A stretch of DNA of 64,000 nt from C-114 sp963745405 (GTDB lineage: Bacteria > Chloroflexota > Limnocylindria > Limnocylindrales > CSP1-4): NCBI GenBank assembly GCA_963745405.1, contig CAVUWY010000002.1, forward strand, positions 1,984,001 to 2,048,000, given 5' to 3'. The translations under genes and the position numbers were made by a program. This document shows positions 33,117-41,340 of the stretch, one piece after another. Positions within the stretch are counted from its first letter, which is position 1; every line of letters begins with the position of its first letter. Below the pieces are notes generated by a model. The model ran no database searches, was not told the origin of the DNA, and saw only the letters and a program-made list of their open reading frames with translations.

Positions 33117-34015
33117 CCGCGCCCGCCCTGCCAGCCGCCCGCGCCACGGCACGCGTCTCGCCCTGGCGGCCGGCGCTCCTGCGCAGCCTGCCGGTACGGC
33201 TCTCCGTCCTGGTGATCTGCGCCCTGTGGACCATCCCCACCCTGGGTCTGCTGGTGACGTCGGTGCGCAATCCGGAGCAGATCAGCTCCACCGGCTGGTG
33301 GACGGCGCTCCTCAACCCGCTCGCGCCCGACCAGTGGACGCTTTCGAACTACAGCCAGGTCCTCAACGCCGGCGGCATGGGCCCCGCCTTCCTCAACAGC
33401 CTGATCGTGACCGTGCCGTCGACCGTCATCCCGATCACCATCGCGGCGTTCGCCGCGTATGCGTTCGCCTGGATCCCCTTCCGCGGCCGCGGCATCCTGT
33501 TCACCATCGTCGTGGGACTGCTGGTCGTGCCCATCCAGATGTCGCTGATCCCGGTCCTGAAGCTCTACAGCGGCGCGTCGCTGTACGGCACGTTCCTCGG
33601 AATCTGGCTGGCCCACACCGGCTTCGGCCTGCCGCTGGCGATCTTCCTGCTCTACAACTTCATGTCGCAGCTGCCCCGCGACCTGTTCGAATCGGCCGCC
33701 CTCGACGGGGCGTCGCACCTCCAGACGTTCATCCGGATCGTGCTCCCGCTGTCGATCCCGGCCCTCGGCGCCTTCGCCATCTTCCAGTTCCTGTGGGTCT
33801 GGAACGACCTGCTCGTCGCGCTGACGTTCCTGGGTCCGTCCAACGACCTTCGGGTCATGCCGACGGCTCTCTATGCCCTGCTCGGGAGCCGGGGTGGACA
33901 GTGGCAGCTCCTCACCGCCGGCGCGTTCGTCACCATGGCCCTGCCGCTGCTGGTCTTCCTGTTGCTCCAGCGGGCCTTCGTCAGAGGGATCCTGGCCGGC
34001 TCAGTGAAGTCGTGA
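33113..34015 (+). CDS. Sugar ABC transporter permease (MalG-like)
   Basis: A 300-aa membrane protein, second permease of the importer. ATG 33113 overlaps the upstream stop (ATGA). Hydrophobic segments match six helices; the EAA loop is FESAALDGASHLQTFIRIVLP. It ends 57 bases before the convergent beta-glucosidase gene. With its partner it should form the channel for the sugar recognised by the upstream lipoprotein. Confidence 0.92.
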   Translation: MTAPALPAARATARVSPWRPALLRSLPVRLSVLVICALWTIPTLGLLVTSVRNPEQISSTGWWTALLNPLAPDQWTLSNYSQVLNAGGMGPAFLNSLIVTVPSTVIPITIAAFAAYAFAWIPFRGRGILFTIVVGLLVVPIQMSLIPVLKLYSGASLYGTFLGIWLAHTGFGLPLAIFLLYNFMSQLPRDLFESAALDGASHLQTFIRIVLPLSIPALGAFAIFQFLWVWNDLLVALTFLGPSNDLRVMPTALYALLGSRGGQWQLLTAGAFVTMALPLLVFLLLQRAFVRGILAGSVKS

Positions 34016-34072
34016 CGCCGGCGCCGTCCGCGTCGCCGTCGTCGGCCCCGGGTGGCCGATCGCGGAGGGACT

Positions 34073-35437
34073 CTACTCCCCGGCGATGAGCCGCTGATAC
34101 CAGCGCGCGCTGTCCTTGGGCGTCCGGCGCTGGCTGTCGAAGTCGACGTGGACCAGGCCGAACCGCCGGCTGTAGCCGTAGCTCCACTCGTAGTTGTCGA
34201 GCAGCGACCAGGCGTGGTAACCGGTCAGCGGCACTCCTCCCTCGAGTGCCTCGGAGACCGCGGCGACGTGGCGTGCCAGGTACTCCAGCCGGCTCGCGTC
34301 GCGCACGCCACCGTCCTGGTCGACGGTATCGGGGTACGCGGCGCCGTTCTCGGTCACCACGATCTCGCGGGGCGCGTAGGTCCGATGGAGCTCGAGCAGG
34401 ACGTCGCGCAGCCCGTCGGGTGCGACGTGCCAGTCCATCTGCGTCTGCTCCGAGTCCGCCACGGCGCCGATCTCCCAGTCGAAGGGGCGGTCCGACCTCG
34501 CGCTGACGGAGTCGCGCCGGTAGTAGTTCAGGCCCAGGTAATCGAGATCGCCGGCCGGTGGCTCGGCGAGGTCGACGCCCTCGAGGTGCCCGGCTGCGCG
34601 ATGCGCCTCGAGTCCGAGCGCCGGGTAGCCACGGCCGAAGAGCGGATCGAGGAACCACGCGTCGCGAGCGGAGCTCCACTGCTCGGCGGCGATCCGATCC
34701 CGCTCCGAACCGGTCGCCGGCGAGACCTGGTTGACATCGATGGCCACGCCGACTCGCGGGTGGTCGACCAGTGCGCGGATCGCCCCGGCCGCGCCGGCAT
34801 GGGCGCGCAGTTGGTTGTCGGCCACCCGGATCGCCGTCGGCCAGTGGCGCAAACCTGGTGCATGGATGCCGTCGGCGTGGCCGATGAAGGCGAAGACGGC
34901 CGGCTCGTTGAACGTCATCCAATCCTTGACCCGGTCGCCCAGGTTCGATGCGATCAGTGCGGCGTAGTCCGTGAACCAGTCCACGACCTGCGGGTCGGCG
35001 AAACCGCCGCGGTCCTGCAACGCCTGCGGCAGGTCCCAGTGGAACAGGTTGACCAGCGGTCTCACGCCCGCCCCGAGCAGGGAGTCGACGAGGCGCTGGT
35101 AGAAGTCGAGGCCGCGCTGGTTGACGGCACCGGTCCCCGTAGGCAGGACGCGCGGCCAGCTGACGCTGAAGCGATAGGCGCGCGCTCCCAGATCGGCCAA
35201 CAGCCGTACGTCCTCCGGGAAGCGGTGGTAGTGGTCGCAGGCGACGTCGCCCGTGCTGCCATCGGCGATGGCGCCCGGCTGGCGAGCGAAGGTGTCCCAG
35301 ATCGACGGTCCTCGGCCGTCCTCGGCCGCCGCACCCTCGATCTGGTAGGCGGAGGCGGCGAAGCCCCAGCCGAAGTCGGCGGGGAAGGGCCGGCCGAGAC
35401 GGACCGGGTCGGTGTCGAACGTCGGCGGTGCACTCAC
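34073..35437 (-). CDS. bglA: GH1 beta-glucosidase
   Basis: A 454-aa retaining beta-glycosidase. The N-terminus FGWGFAASAYQIEGAAAEDG is the family signature; the acid/base Glu lies in TFNEP and the nucleophile Glu in IVVTENGAAYPD. No signal peptide, so it acts on imported disaccharides or aryl glycosides in the cytoplasm. This fits the convergent sugar importer and ROK regulator. GTG 35437 has TACGAT exactly 6 bases upstream and no ribosome site, indicating a leaderless mRNA. A 19-bp palindrome lies 40 bases upstream. Confidence 0.93.
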   Translation of the reverse strand: MSAPPTFDTDPVRLGRPFPADFGWGFAASAYQIEGAAAEDGRGPSIWDTFARQPGAIADGSTGDVACDHYHRFPEDVRLLADLGARAYRFSVSWPRVLPTGTGAVNQRGLDFYQRLVDSLLGAGVRPLVNLFHWDLPQALQDRGGFADPQVVDWFTDYAALIASNLGDRVKDWMTFNEPAVFAFIGHADGIHAPGLRHWPTAIRVADNQLRAHAGAAGAIRALVDHPRVGVAIDVNQVSPATGSERDRIAAEQWSSARDAWFLDPLFGRGYPALGLEAHRAAGHLEGVDLAEPPAGDLDYLGLNYYRRDSVSARSDRPFDWEIGAVADSEQTQMDWHVAPDGLRDVLLELHRTYAPREIVVTENGAAYPDTVDQDGGVRDASRLEYLARHVAAVSEALEGGVPLTGYHAWSLLDNYEWSYGYSRRFGLVHVDFDSQRRTPKDSARWYQRLIAGE

Positions 35438-35476
35438 CCGTCGATCGTATATGAGTCAGTCCGCTCCTGGCGGTCG

Positions 35477-35495
35477 CACCCGGGATTCCCGGGTG
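35477..35495 (-). promoter_or_regulatory. 19-bp perfect palindrome upstream of the beta-glucosidase gene
   Basis: CACCCGGGATTCCCGGGTG (35477-35495) is a perfect inverted repeat (9-bp arms, 1-bp centre). It is 40-58 bases upstream of the GH1 start. Position and symmetry suit a regulator site; the sequence differs from the ROK operators. Confidence 0.45.
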
Positions 35496-35647
35496 AATCA
35501 GCCTATCGCTACGACCGACCCGCCGCCTCGGCGGCCCTGTATCGTTCGCCGCGGTGCCTCCCTCATCCGCCGGGCGAGGGACGGTGCCTGGGTCGAAGGT
35601 GGTTGCCGTGACGCGCATCCGGGAGATCGAGCGGGTCGAGGCGACGC

Positions 35648-36118
35648 GTGCCCGGTGAGGCACTCCTCGTCGGGATCGCGACGATCGCCGTCGTCGTGGC
35701 CGGTTTCGCGGCGATCGCACCCGGACTGGCGGCGGACAGGGCGGGCTGGACGGCCGGCCAGCGCTTCCGCCTCCGCGGCATCGTGTCGACGAGCTTCAAC
35801 GTGACGTTCGAGAGCCTGCTGCCGGCGGTGCTCTATCCCGCGCTCGACGACGCACGGATGACGCTCGTCGTCTCGAGCGCCCTGGTCTTCTTCTATGCGC
35901 TCTTCGTCATCACCGTCCGGTATCGACAGCTGGTCCAGGCGCGGGTGCCGTGGGTCCGCTGGACGCAGTTCGTCGTCGCCTCGGGGGTCACGGCGACAGC
36001 CCTGTTCGGACTGAACGCTCTCGTATTCGCGTCCCTGACCGTGTACGCGCTCGCCCTGTGCCTCCAGCTGTCCGTGGCCGCCATCAGCTTCTATTCGCTG
36101 GCCGCCAGCGCCGAGTAA
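35648..36118 (+). CDS. Hypothetical four-helix membrane protein
   Basis: A 156-aa protein with four hydrophobic segments: LLVGIATIAVVVAGFAAIAP, LVVSSALVFFYALFVI, FVVASGVTATALFGLNAL and YALALCLQLSVAAISF. No motif beyond these was recognised. The GTG start lies after a weak GAGG. Similar small membrane proteins occur widely without known function. Confidence 0.6.
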   Translation: MPGEALLVGIATIAVVVAGFAAIAPGLAADRAGWTAGQRFRLRGIVSTSFNVTFESLLPAVLYPALDDARMTLVVSSALVFFYALFVITVRYRQLVQARVPWVRWTQFVVASGVTATALFGLNALVFASLTVYALALCLQLSVAAISFYSLAASAE

Positions 36119-36141
36119 GGCGTCAAGCGCTCCCCGACCAG

Positions 36142-36816
36142 CTAGCTCTGGTCGGCGTACTGCAATGGCGTGACCACGAAGCCGTCCGGCAGTTTCACGC
36201 CGGTCGCGTGGTTCGGGCAGTAGCCGTTCGGGTTCTTGGCCAGGTACTGCTGGTGGTAACCCTCGGCGTAGTAGAAGGGCCCTGCGTCGGCGATCTCCGT
36301 CGTGATCTGGCCGTAGCCGGAGGCCGTCAGGCTCTTCTGATACGCGTTGCGCGAGGCCTCGGCGATCGCCCGCTGATCGGCGTCGGCGACGAGGATGATC
36401 GAGCGGTACTGGGTGCCGTGGTCGTTGCCCTGGCGCATGCCCTGGGTCGGGTCGTGGTGCTCCCAGAAGACCTTGAGGAGCTCCTCGTACGAGACCTTCG
36501 CCGGGTCATAGATGACGAGGACGACCTCGGCATGGCCGGTCTTGCCGCTGCAGACCTCGCCGTAGTCGGGGTTCGGTGTGAGGCCGCCGGCGTAGCCGAC
36601 CGCGGTCGACACGACGCCGGGGGTCTCCCAGAAGTCCTTCTCGTCGCCCCAGAAGCAGCCGAGTCCGAAGATCGCCGTCCGGGTCCCGTCGGGGAACGGC
36701 GGAACGATCCGCTGGCCGTTGACGAAATGAGTCTCGGGGACCGCCATCGGGGTGGCCCGACCGGGCAGTGCATCGGTTGGGTTGGGCATGGTCGCGTCGC
36801 GCTTGAAGAGGAACAT
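36142..36816 (-). CDS. msrA: Peptide-methionine (S)-S-oxide reductase
   Basis: A 224-aa MsrA. The catalytic Cys is in GLGCFWGDEK, with the downstream YAGGLTPNPDYGEVCSG region. A C-terminal Cys (NPNGYCPNHATG) can act as the resolving thiol. It reduces methionine-S-sulfoxide in oxidised proteins, using thioredoxin. No signal peptide is seen. The ATG 36816 has TACACT 6 bases upstream and no SD, suggesting a leaderless mRNA. It is divergent from the cyclase-family gene. Confidence 0.93.
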   Translation of the reverse strand: MFLFKRDATMPNPTDALPGRATPMAVPETHFVNGQRIVPPFPDGTRTAIFGLGCFWGDEKDFWETPGVVSTAVGYAGGLTPNPDYGEVCSGKTGHAEVVLVIYDPAKVSYEELLKVFWEHHDPTQGMRQGNDHGTQYRSIILVADADQRAIAEASRNAYQKSLTASGYGQITTEIADAGPFYYAEGYHQQYLAKNPNGYCPNHATGVKLPDGFVVTPLQYADQS

Positions 36817-36918
36817 GACCTGAGTGTAATCAGCAAGGGAATCGCTGCAGGCGTGCCGGGCGAGGGCGGGTCCGCGGGGACCGGGACGCCGGCCGGTCGA
36901 CCACGCTACCGTGAACCG

Positions 36919-37593
36919 ATGACCGAGACCGGTCGGCGCTACATCGACCTGAGCCACGAGATCGTCGACGGGATGACGACGCATCCGGGTATCCCGGCCC
37001 CCACCATCTCGACGTTCCTCTCGTACGAGGACTCGGCCGCCCGCTACGCCCCCGGCACCACCTTCCAGATCGGCCGGATCGACCTGGTCGCCAACACCGG
37101 CACGTACATCGACACGCCGGCCCACCGCTTCGCCGGACGGGGAGACACGGCCGATCTCGCCCTCGCTGCGATCGCCGACCTGCCCGGAGTCGTCGTCGAC
37201 TGCTCAGGGGAGGATCGGGCGATCGGGCCCGATGCTTTCAAGGGCATCGAGCTCGCCGGCCTCGCTGTCCTCGTCCGCACGGATTGGGACCGCCACTGGG
37301 GGACCCCCGAGTACCTCGTCGGCCACCCGTTCCTCACCGGCGCCGCAGCGGAGCGGCTCGTCGCCGCGGGCGTGGCCGCGGTCGGGATCGACTCGCTCAA
37401 CGTCGACTCGCTCGAGGACCCCGGCCGGCCCGCCCATACCGCGATCCTCGGCGCCGGGCTGCCCCTCATCGAGCACCTGACCGGCCTCGGTGGCCTCCGG
37501 ACCGGAGGGTTCCGGTTCTTCGCCGTCCCGCCGCGGGTAAGGGGCATGGCGACATTCCCGGTCCGAGCCTTCGCGATCGTCGGCGAGGGCTGA
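36919..37593 (+). CDS. Cyclase-family metal hydrolase (kynurenine formamidase-like) with altered metal motif
   Basis: A 224-aa protein of the cyclase (PF04199) family. The family motif HxGTHxDxxxH appears here as NTGTYIDTPAHRF: the first and second His are replaced by Asn and Tyr, while Asp and the last His remain. Other family elements are DLSHEIVDGMTTHPG and GIDSLNVDSL. Metal-dependent amide or ester hydrolysis is the family norm, but the change makes activity uncertain. TACCGT lies 6 bases before ATG. Confidence 0.8.
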   Translation: MTETGRRYIDLSHEIVDGMTTHPGIPAPTISTFLSYEDSAARYAPGTTFQIGRIDLVANTGTYIDTPAHRFAGRGDTADLALAAIADLPGVVVDCSGEDRAIGPDAFKGIELAGLAVLVRTDWDRHWGTPEYLVGHPFLTGAAAERLVAAGVAAVGIDSLNVDSLEDPGRPAHTAILGAGLPLIEHLTGLGGLRTGGFRFFAVPPRVRGMATFPVRAFAIVGEG

Positions 37594-37610
37594 CGAGGCG
37601 CCAGGAAATG

Positions 37611-37658
37611 TTGACGGACTAGCCCAGAGCCTGCTACCTTGTACTGACAAGGTAGCAG
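37611..37658 (+). promoter_or_regulatory. PadR promoter with 12-bp inverted repeat operator
   Basis: TTGACG (37611-37616), an 18-base gap and TACCTT (37635-37640) form the promoter. CTGCTACCTTGT (37631-37642), spacer ACTG and ACAAGGTAGCAG (37647-37658) are a perfect inverted repeat that covers the -10 and start point. This is the arrangement expected for PadR autorepression. Confidence 0.75.
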
Positions 37659-37665
37659 GTAGCAG

Positions 37666-37986
37666 ATGAACCCAGCGAAACTCAGCCAGCTCCGAAAAGG
37701 CCTCCTCGAGTTCCTGATCCTCGACATCGTGTCCTCCGGCGATGTCTACGTCGCGGACATCGTGGAGCGCCTCGGCCGCACCGACTTCGCCACCCGGGAA
37801 GGGACGTTGTATCCCCTCCTCAGCACGATGCGACGCGAGGGACTGCTCGACTACGACTGGCGCGAGTCGGCCGCCGGGCCGCCGCGCAAGTACTACCGCC
37901 TCACCGACCTCGGTCGGGATCACCTCGCGGAGTTCCGGGCCTACTGGGCCGCTCTGACATCGCTCATCGAAGAACTGGGAAGGTAA
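37666..37986 (+). CDS. PadR-family transcriptional regulator
   Basis: A 106-aa winged-helix repressor with the PadR core LLEFLILDIVSSGDVYVADI and FATREGTLYPLLSTMRREGLLDYDW. GPPRKYYRLTDLGRDHL forms the wing. It has the short form typical of regulators in a two-gene unit with a PspC-like membrane protein, whose start lies 4 bases downstream. The perfect palindrome over its own promoter supports autorepression. The signal is probably a membrane-active drug or stress, by analogy with similar pairs. Confidence 0.92.
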   Translation: MNPAKLSQLRKGLLEFLILDIVSSGDVYVADIVERLGRTDFATREGTLYPLLSTMRREGLLDYDWRESAAGPPRKYYRLTDLGRDHLAEFRAYWAALTSLIEELGR

Positions 37987-37990
37987 CAAG

Positions 37991-38494
37991 ATGGAAAAGA
38001 CGACAGTCGTCAGCTTCACCGGAGACGACAAGCAGTACCGCTTCGACCAGGCCGCCTACGACCGGCTCGAGCGGTACCTCGATCGGGCCGGCCGCCGGCT
38101 CGCCGACGATCCGGACCGGGCGGAGGTCCTCGGCGACCTCGAGCGCTCCATCGGCGACCGGCTCTCAGCGATGCTGGGGTCCACCGACCGGCTGATCACC
38201 GCCGCGGACATCGAGGCGGTCCTCGACGAGATCGGCATGGTCGACACCGGCCGCGATCCAGGGACCGATGAGAGTGCCCCGCCACCGCGCCGTCGTCGGC
38301 TCCGCCGGATCCAGCAGGGTCAGGCGTTCGCCGGCGTGTGCAACGGCCTGGCCGACTATGCCGACATCGGCGTCGACTGGGTGCGGACCGGGTTCGTCCT
38401 CGGCTCGCTCGTCACCGGCGGTCTCCTGGCGGTGGTGTACATCGCGCTCGTGTTCATCCTGCCGGTCAGCCCGACCCGCGACTCGCCGAGCTGA
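37991..38494 (+). CDS. PspC-domain membrane protein
   Basis: A 167-aa protein. The first ~95 residues are acidic and helical (ADDPDRAEVLGDLERSIGDR), followed by a basic linker RRRRLRRI. The C-terminal PspC domain starts QGQAFAGVCNGLADYADIG and spans the membrane with LGSLVTGGLLAVVYIALVFI. It probably acts at the membrane in envelope stress, co-transcribed with PadR. Confidence 0.85.
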   Translation: MEKTTVVSFTGDDKQYRFDQAAYDRLERYLDRAGRRLADDPDRAEVLGDLERSIGDRLSAMLGSTDRLITAADIEAVLDEIGMVDTGRDPGTDESAPPPRRRRLRRIQQGQAFAGVCNGLADYADIGVDWVRTGFVLGSLVTGGLLAVVYIALVFILPVSPTRDSPS

Positions 38495-38565
38495 CGGGCG
38501 CGCACTCCGCCTGGCGGGTGCCCGTCCGGGACCAGGAGGGACTGTTGGTAGACTTGGTCCCTCGG

Positions 38566-38641
38566 GCGGGAGTAGCTCAGTCGGTAGAGCGTCAGCCTTC
38601 CAAGCTGAATGTCGCGAGTTCGAACCTCGTCTCCCGCTCCA
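38566..38641 (+). tRNA. tRNA-Gly(TCC)
   Basis: Acceptor stem GCGGGAG (38566-38572) pairs with CTCCCGC (38631-38637), followed by T and encoded CCA. The anticodon stem TCAGC/GCTGA encloses CTTCCAA, giving anticodon TCC (Gly). The T arm CGAG-TTCGAAC-CTCG and a normal D arm are present. Its 3' 46 bases are repeated at 43223-43268, marking it as the integration site of the neighbouring element. Confidence 0.96.
38596..38641 (+). repeat. Left attachment site (attL) in tRNA-Gly 3' part
   Basis: The 46 bases from CCTTCCAAG to CTCCA lie within the tRNA gene. They match 43223-43268 in all but one position (C38625 versus T43252 in the T arm). Integration restores a full tRNA gene at this end. Confidence 0.88.
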
Positions 38642-38717
38642 ACCCCTCTTTTCGTGCTCGGATCGAGCGATAGCCTGATCGTCGAGCCGATTCGCTGAAT
38701 CGCCAAAACAGTGCCAC

Positions 38718-38738
38718 AGCGACAAACTGGACAGATTC
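38718..38738 (+). repeat. Inner direct repeat, left copy (possible integrase arm site)
   Basis: AGCGACAAACTGGACAGATTC here recurs at 43157-43177 with one difference (A for G at position 17). Both copies lie just inside the attachment sites in the same orientation, 76 and 45 bases from them. Confidence 0.65.
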
Positions 38739-38757
38739 GATTTAGACTCCGCGGGCT

Positions 38758-39669
38758 ATGCCTACCACCGCCCCGTCGGTCACGGGACCCCTCGTCGCCG
38801 ACCTCCTTCCCTCATTCCGTCGTCACCTCCGGGCCGAGAATCGCTCGCCCGGGACCGAGCGTGTCTACTGCGACACGGTCAACGACTTTGATCGGTTCCT
38901 CGTCCGCAGCGGGATGCCGCGGACGGCCCGCTCCCTCCGCCGGGAGCATGTCGAGGCGTTCATCGAGGCGCGCCTGGCGACGGTCGCCCCGGCGACGGCC
39001 AACCGGGAATACCGCTCCCTACAGGCGTTCTTCAAGTGGGCCGACGGCGAGGACGAACTCGACGCCTCGCCGATGGCCCGGATGCGCCCGCCACGCGTCC
39101 CCGAGAAGCCCGTCCCGATCGTCGCCGATGACGAACTCGCGCGACTCCTCCGGGCATGCGAGGGCAAGACCTACGTCGATTTCCGGGACACCGCGATCAT
39201 CCGGCTGTTCGCGTCCTCCGGCGCTCGTCTCTCCGAGATCGCGGGCCTGACCACCGACGATGTCGATTTCGATGACGAGGTAATCCGGGTCATCGGCAAG
39301 GGCAATCGGCCACGTGCCGTCCCGTTTGGGCGCAAGGCCGGACGGGCGCTCGATCGCTACCTCCGCCTCCGCGGTCGGCGGCGTGACGCTGCCCGCTCCG
39401 AACTCTGGCTCGGCCTTGCCGGGCCGATGACGCCGTCCGGGATTTACCAGGTTATCCGGGACCGCTGCCGACTGGCCGGGATCGACCACGTCAACCCCCA
39501 CCGGTTCCGCCACACGTACGCCCACAAGAAGCTCGCGGGCGGCATGCAGGAGAACGACCTCATGCGTCTGACGGGCTGGCGGTCGCGGTCGATGGTGGGC
39601 CGGTATGCGGCCTCGACCGCCGATGAACGGGCGAGGGCCGCCTTTCGCAAGCTCGACGACGAGGTATGA
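38758..39669 (+). CDS. Tyrosine recombinase/integrase
   Basis: A 303-aa XerC/D-like integrase. The N-terminal SAM-like core-binding domain spans ~10-95 (LVADLLPSFRRHLRAENRSP). The catalytic domain shows Arg in SGARLSEIAGL, Lys in IGKGNRPRAVP, the HxxR box HRFRHTYAHKKL, Trp/His position TGWRSRS and Tyr in GRYAAST. It should catalyse insertion and excision at tRNA-Gly. Its last codons overlap the next gene (ATGA). Location beside the attachment tRNA supports this role over chromosome dimer resolution. Confidence 0.93.
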   Translation: MPTTAPSVTGPLVADLLPSFRRHLRAENRSPGTERVYCDTVNDFDRFLVRSGMPRTARSLRREHVEAFIEARLATVAPATANREYRSLQAFFKWADGEDELDASPMARMRPPRVPEKPVPIVADDELARLLRACEGKTYVDFRDTAIIRLFASSGARLSEIAGLTTDDVDFDDEVIRVIGKGNRPRAVPFGRKAGRALDRYLRLRGRRRDAARSELWLGLAGPMTPSGIYQVIRDRCRLAGIDHVNPHRFRHTYAHKKLAGGMQENDLMRLTGWRSRSMVGRYAASTADERARAAFRKLDDEV

Positions 39670-40256
39670 GCGGTCATCGCAGTCCGCCTGAGAGGGACGA
39701 CCGGCCCCCCGACGTCGATCCCGACAGCGACCCGCCGTACGGCAACATCGAGACGCTCATCGATCTGGACCCCACCGGGTTGGCCCACTTGCTCGACGCG
39801 GTGGCTCGGTTCAGCAATGACCAGGACCTCACCGCGGTGGTCGACACCCTTGAAGGGGCTCGACCGATCCGCACGCCGCCAGGCGTACGCCTTGGAGCCG
39901 TCCGCCCAGTCCCGCCGGACGTGGAACGCGACGACCGTCCCGGCAGCGTCACCCTCACCCACCCGACCGCCGGTCCGTCGATCGCGAACCTCAGCTCGGG
40001 CCAGTGGCACGAGCGGCCAGGCGACCCAGACCGCGACCTCGTCGAGCGATGGGCCCCCCTCATCGCCGCCAGGCTCGGGGGGCGGGGGGTGCCGTGTGCC
40101 GTGGAGGGGTGCGGGGCCGATGCTGCCGTCATGCTGACGGGGCGGGTGGCGATCTGCCGACCCCACCTCGATACCCCGGTCGGGGCGGCACTGCCCAAGC
40201 GGGGCGGGCTGCGGGCTGCCGCCGCGTCCGTCACCGCCGCGCTCGTGCGCGCCTAG
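39666..40256 (+). CDS. Element-borne hypothetical protein coupled to the integrase
   Basis: A 196-aa protein whose ATG overlaps the integrase stop. The N-terminus is hydrophilic and Pro/Asp-rich. The C-terminus has CAVEGCGADAAVMLTGRVAICRPHLD, a possible four-ligand (Cys3-His) zinc site, then an Ala-rich helix. No family recognised. Coupling to the integrase suggests a role in recombination or element maintenance, such as a directionality or DNA-binding factor. Confidence 0.65.
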   Translation: MSGHRSPPERDDRPPDVDPDSDPPYGNIETLIDLDPTGLAHLLDAVARFSNDQDLTAVVDTLEGARPIRTPPGVRLGAVRPVPPDVERDDRPGSVTLTHPTAGPSIANLSSGQWHERPGDPDRDLVERWAPLIAARLGGRGVPCAVEGCGADAAVMLTGRVAICRPHLDTPVGAALPKRGGLRAAAASVTAALVRA

Positions 40257-40331
40257 GGTGCGCGGTCGGGCGGACGAGTCGGCGATGAACAAGGCGGTCT
40301 ATCTTCTGGGCTCATCGAGATGAGGCCACCG

Positions 40332-40775
40332 ATGATCCGCACTGCCGTTCTGATGATCGTTGCTCTGGTCGCCATGGCGGCCTGTGCGACTCAGTCCGGC
40401 GCACCAACGGCCACAGCGACTGCAGTCAGGTCCCCCGTGGCCTCAACCTCGCCGAACGCCACCGGATCACCGCTGCCATCCGGTGGGATCTCCGAAGCGC
40501 GGGCAATCGACCTCGCTCGTAACCACAGTTCGCTCGCGACATTCGTATCCGCATCGGCAGGTTTCTTCCGCGATCTGAACATCGACCCCCACATCGGGCC
40601 CGGTTATCCCGTCAGCGGGGATCAGACCGTGTGGGCCGTCACGTTCACGGGTGAAGAGACCATCTGTGGTCCGGACGGGACATGCTTGTCCCCGCGTCCG
40701 GGCATGACCACCGTCTATCTCGACTATCTCACCGGGGACTACCTCAGCGCCGATGGGGCAGCGCCTGCGCCTTGA
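40332..40775 (+). CDS. Element-borne lipoprotein of unknown function
   Basis: A 147-aa protein with a lipoprotein signal (MIRTAVLMIVALVAMAACAT, lipobox MAAC). The mature domain has ISEARAIDLARNH, WAVTFTGEETICGPDGTC and TTVYLDYLTGDYLS, which could be a small PepSY-like or other beta-alpha fold; I cannot confirm this. ATG 40332 has GAGG 6 bases upstream and is preferred over ATG 40320. A surface lipoprotein on a small element could mediate exclusion or adhesion, but nothing shows this directly. Confidence 0.68.
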   Translation: MIRTAVLMIVALVAMAACATQSGAPTATATAVRSPVASTSPNATGSPLPSGGISEARAIDLARNHSSLATFVSASAGFFRDLNIDPHIGPGYPVSGDQTVWAVTFTGEETICGPDGTCLSPRPGMTTVYLDYLTGDYLSADGAAPAP

Positions 40776-40860
40776 GCACGTTCCTGGTACCGCTCTCCGC
40801 GACCGTCGACAGGCGTTTCTTGCCGGGTCGATGGTGCGCGCCCGGACCTAACGGCGCGAA

Positions 40861-41340
40861 ATGGTCGAGCACGAGGCGATATTCGGCGATTTTTCAGGCA
40901 CGGATGGAGCGTGGCAAGACCTGTCGGCGGAATCTCTCCCCGGGTGGCGTGGAGGCGGTGACGGCGTGACGGGGGCTGAGCGGACCCGCCGCTGGCGGGC
41001 CAGAAAAAGAGCGGAATCCGCTGATTCGACCCGAATAAACCTCCATCTCCTCGGGCCCGCCGTGATAATGCCGGGGGTCCGCGGCGGGCCCGTGGCGAGA
41101 GGCGTCGAGGCGACGATCCGGGCCCTCCGCCGGGCCGATCGCCTCGACGCCATCGACGCCGCGATCGTCGCGACTGCCCGGACCACCGGCGCTGCCCTCG
41201 ACGCGGCTCCGGTCGCCTACCTGGCGGCGATCGCCCGCGTCCACCTGGCCGTCCTCGCCGTCCTCACCGGACGGGAGGCTCCGGCCAGCGACGAACTCGA
41301 TCGCTTCCTCGCCTCGCTCCGGGAGGCGACGCCGGGCTAG
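40861..41340 (+). CDS. Element-borne hypothetical protein
   Basis: Up to 159 aa. The first ~35 residues are low quality; the likely true start is GTG 40966, which follows GGAGGCGG and begins TGAERTRRWRARKRAE, a basic motif common in small phage and element proteins. The rest is helical (GVEATIRALRRADRLDAID, VAYLAAIARVHLAVLAVL). Weak resemblance to phage terminase-small-subunit-type proteins is not enough for a name. Its stop overlaps the reverse-strand HTH gene by 4 bases. Confidence 0.55.
   Translation: MVEHEAIFGDFSGTDGAWQDLSAESLPGWRGGGDGVTGAERTRRWRARKRAESADSTRINLHLLGPAVIMPGVRGGPVARGVEATIRALRRADRLDAIDAAIVATARTTGAALDAAPVAYLAAIARVHLAVLAVLTGREAPASDELDRFLASLREATPG

Noticed and set aside
40861..41340. 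Phage terminase small subunit on the element
   Set aside because: Only a short basic motif and helical pattern are shared; no large terminase, portal or capsid genes accompany it.
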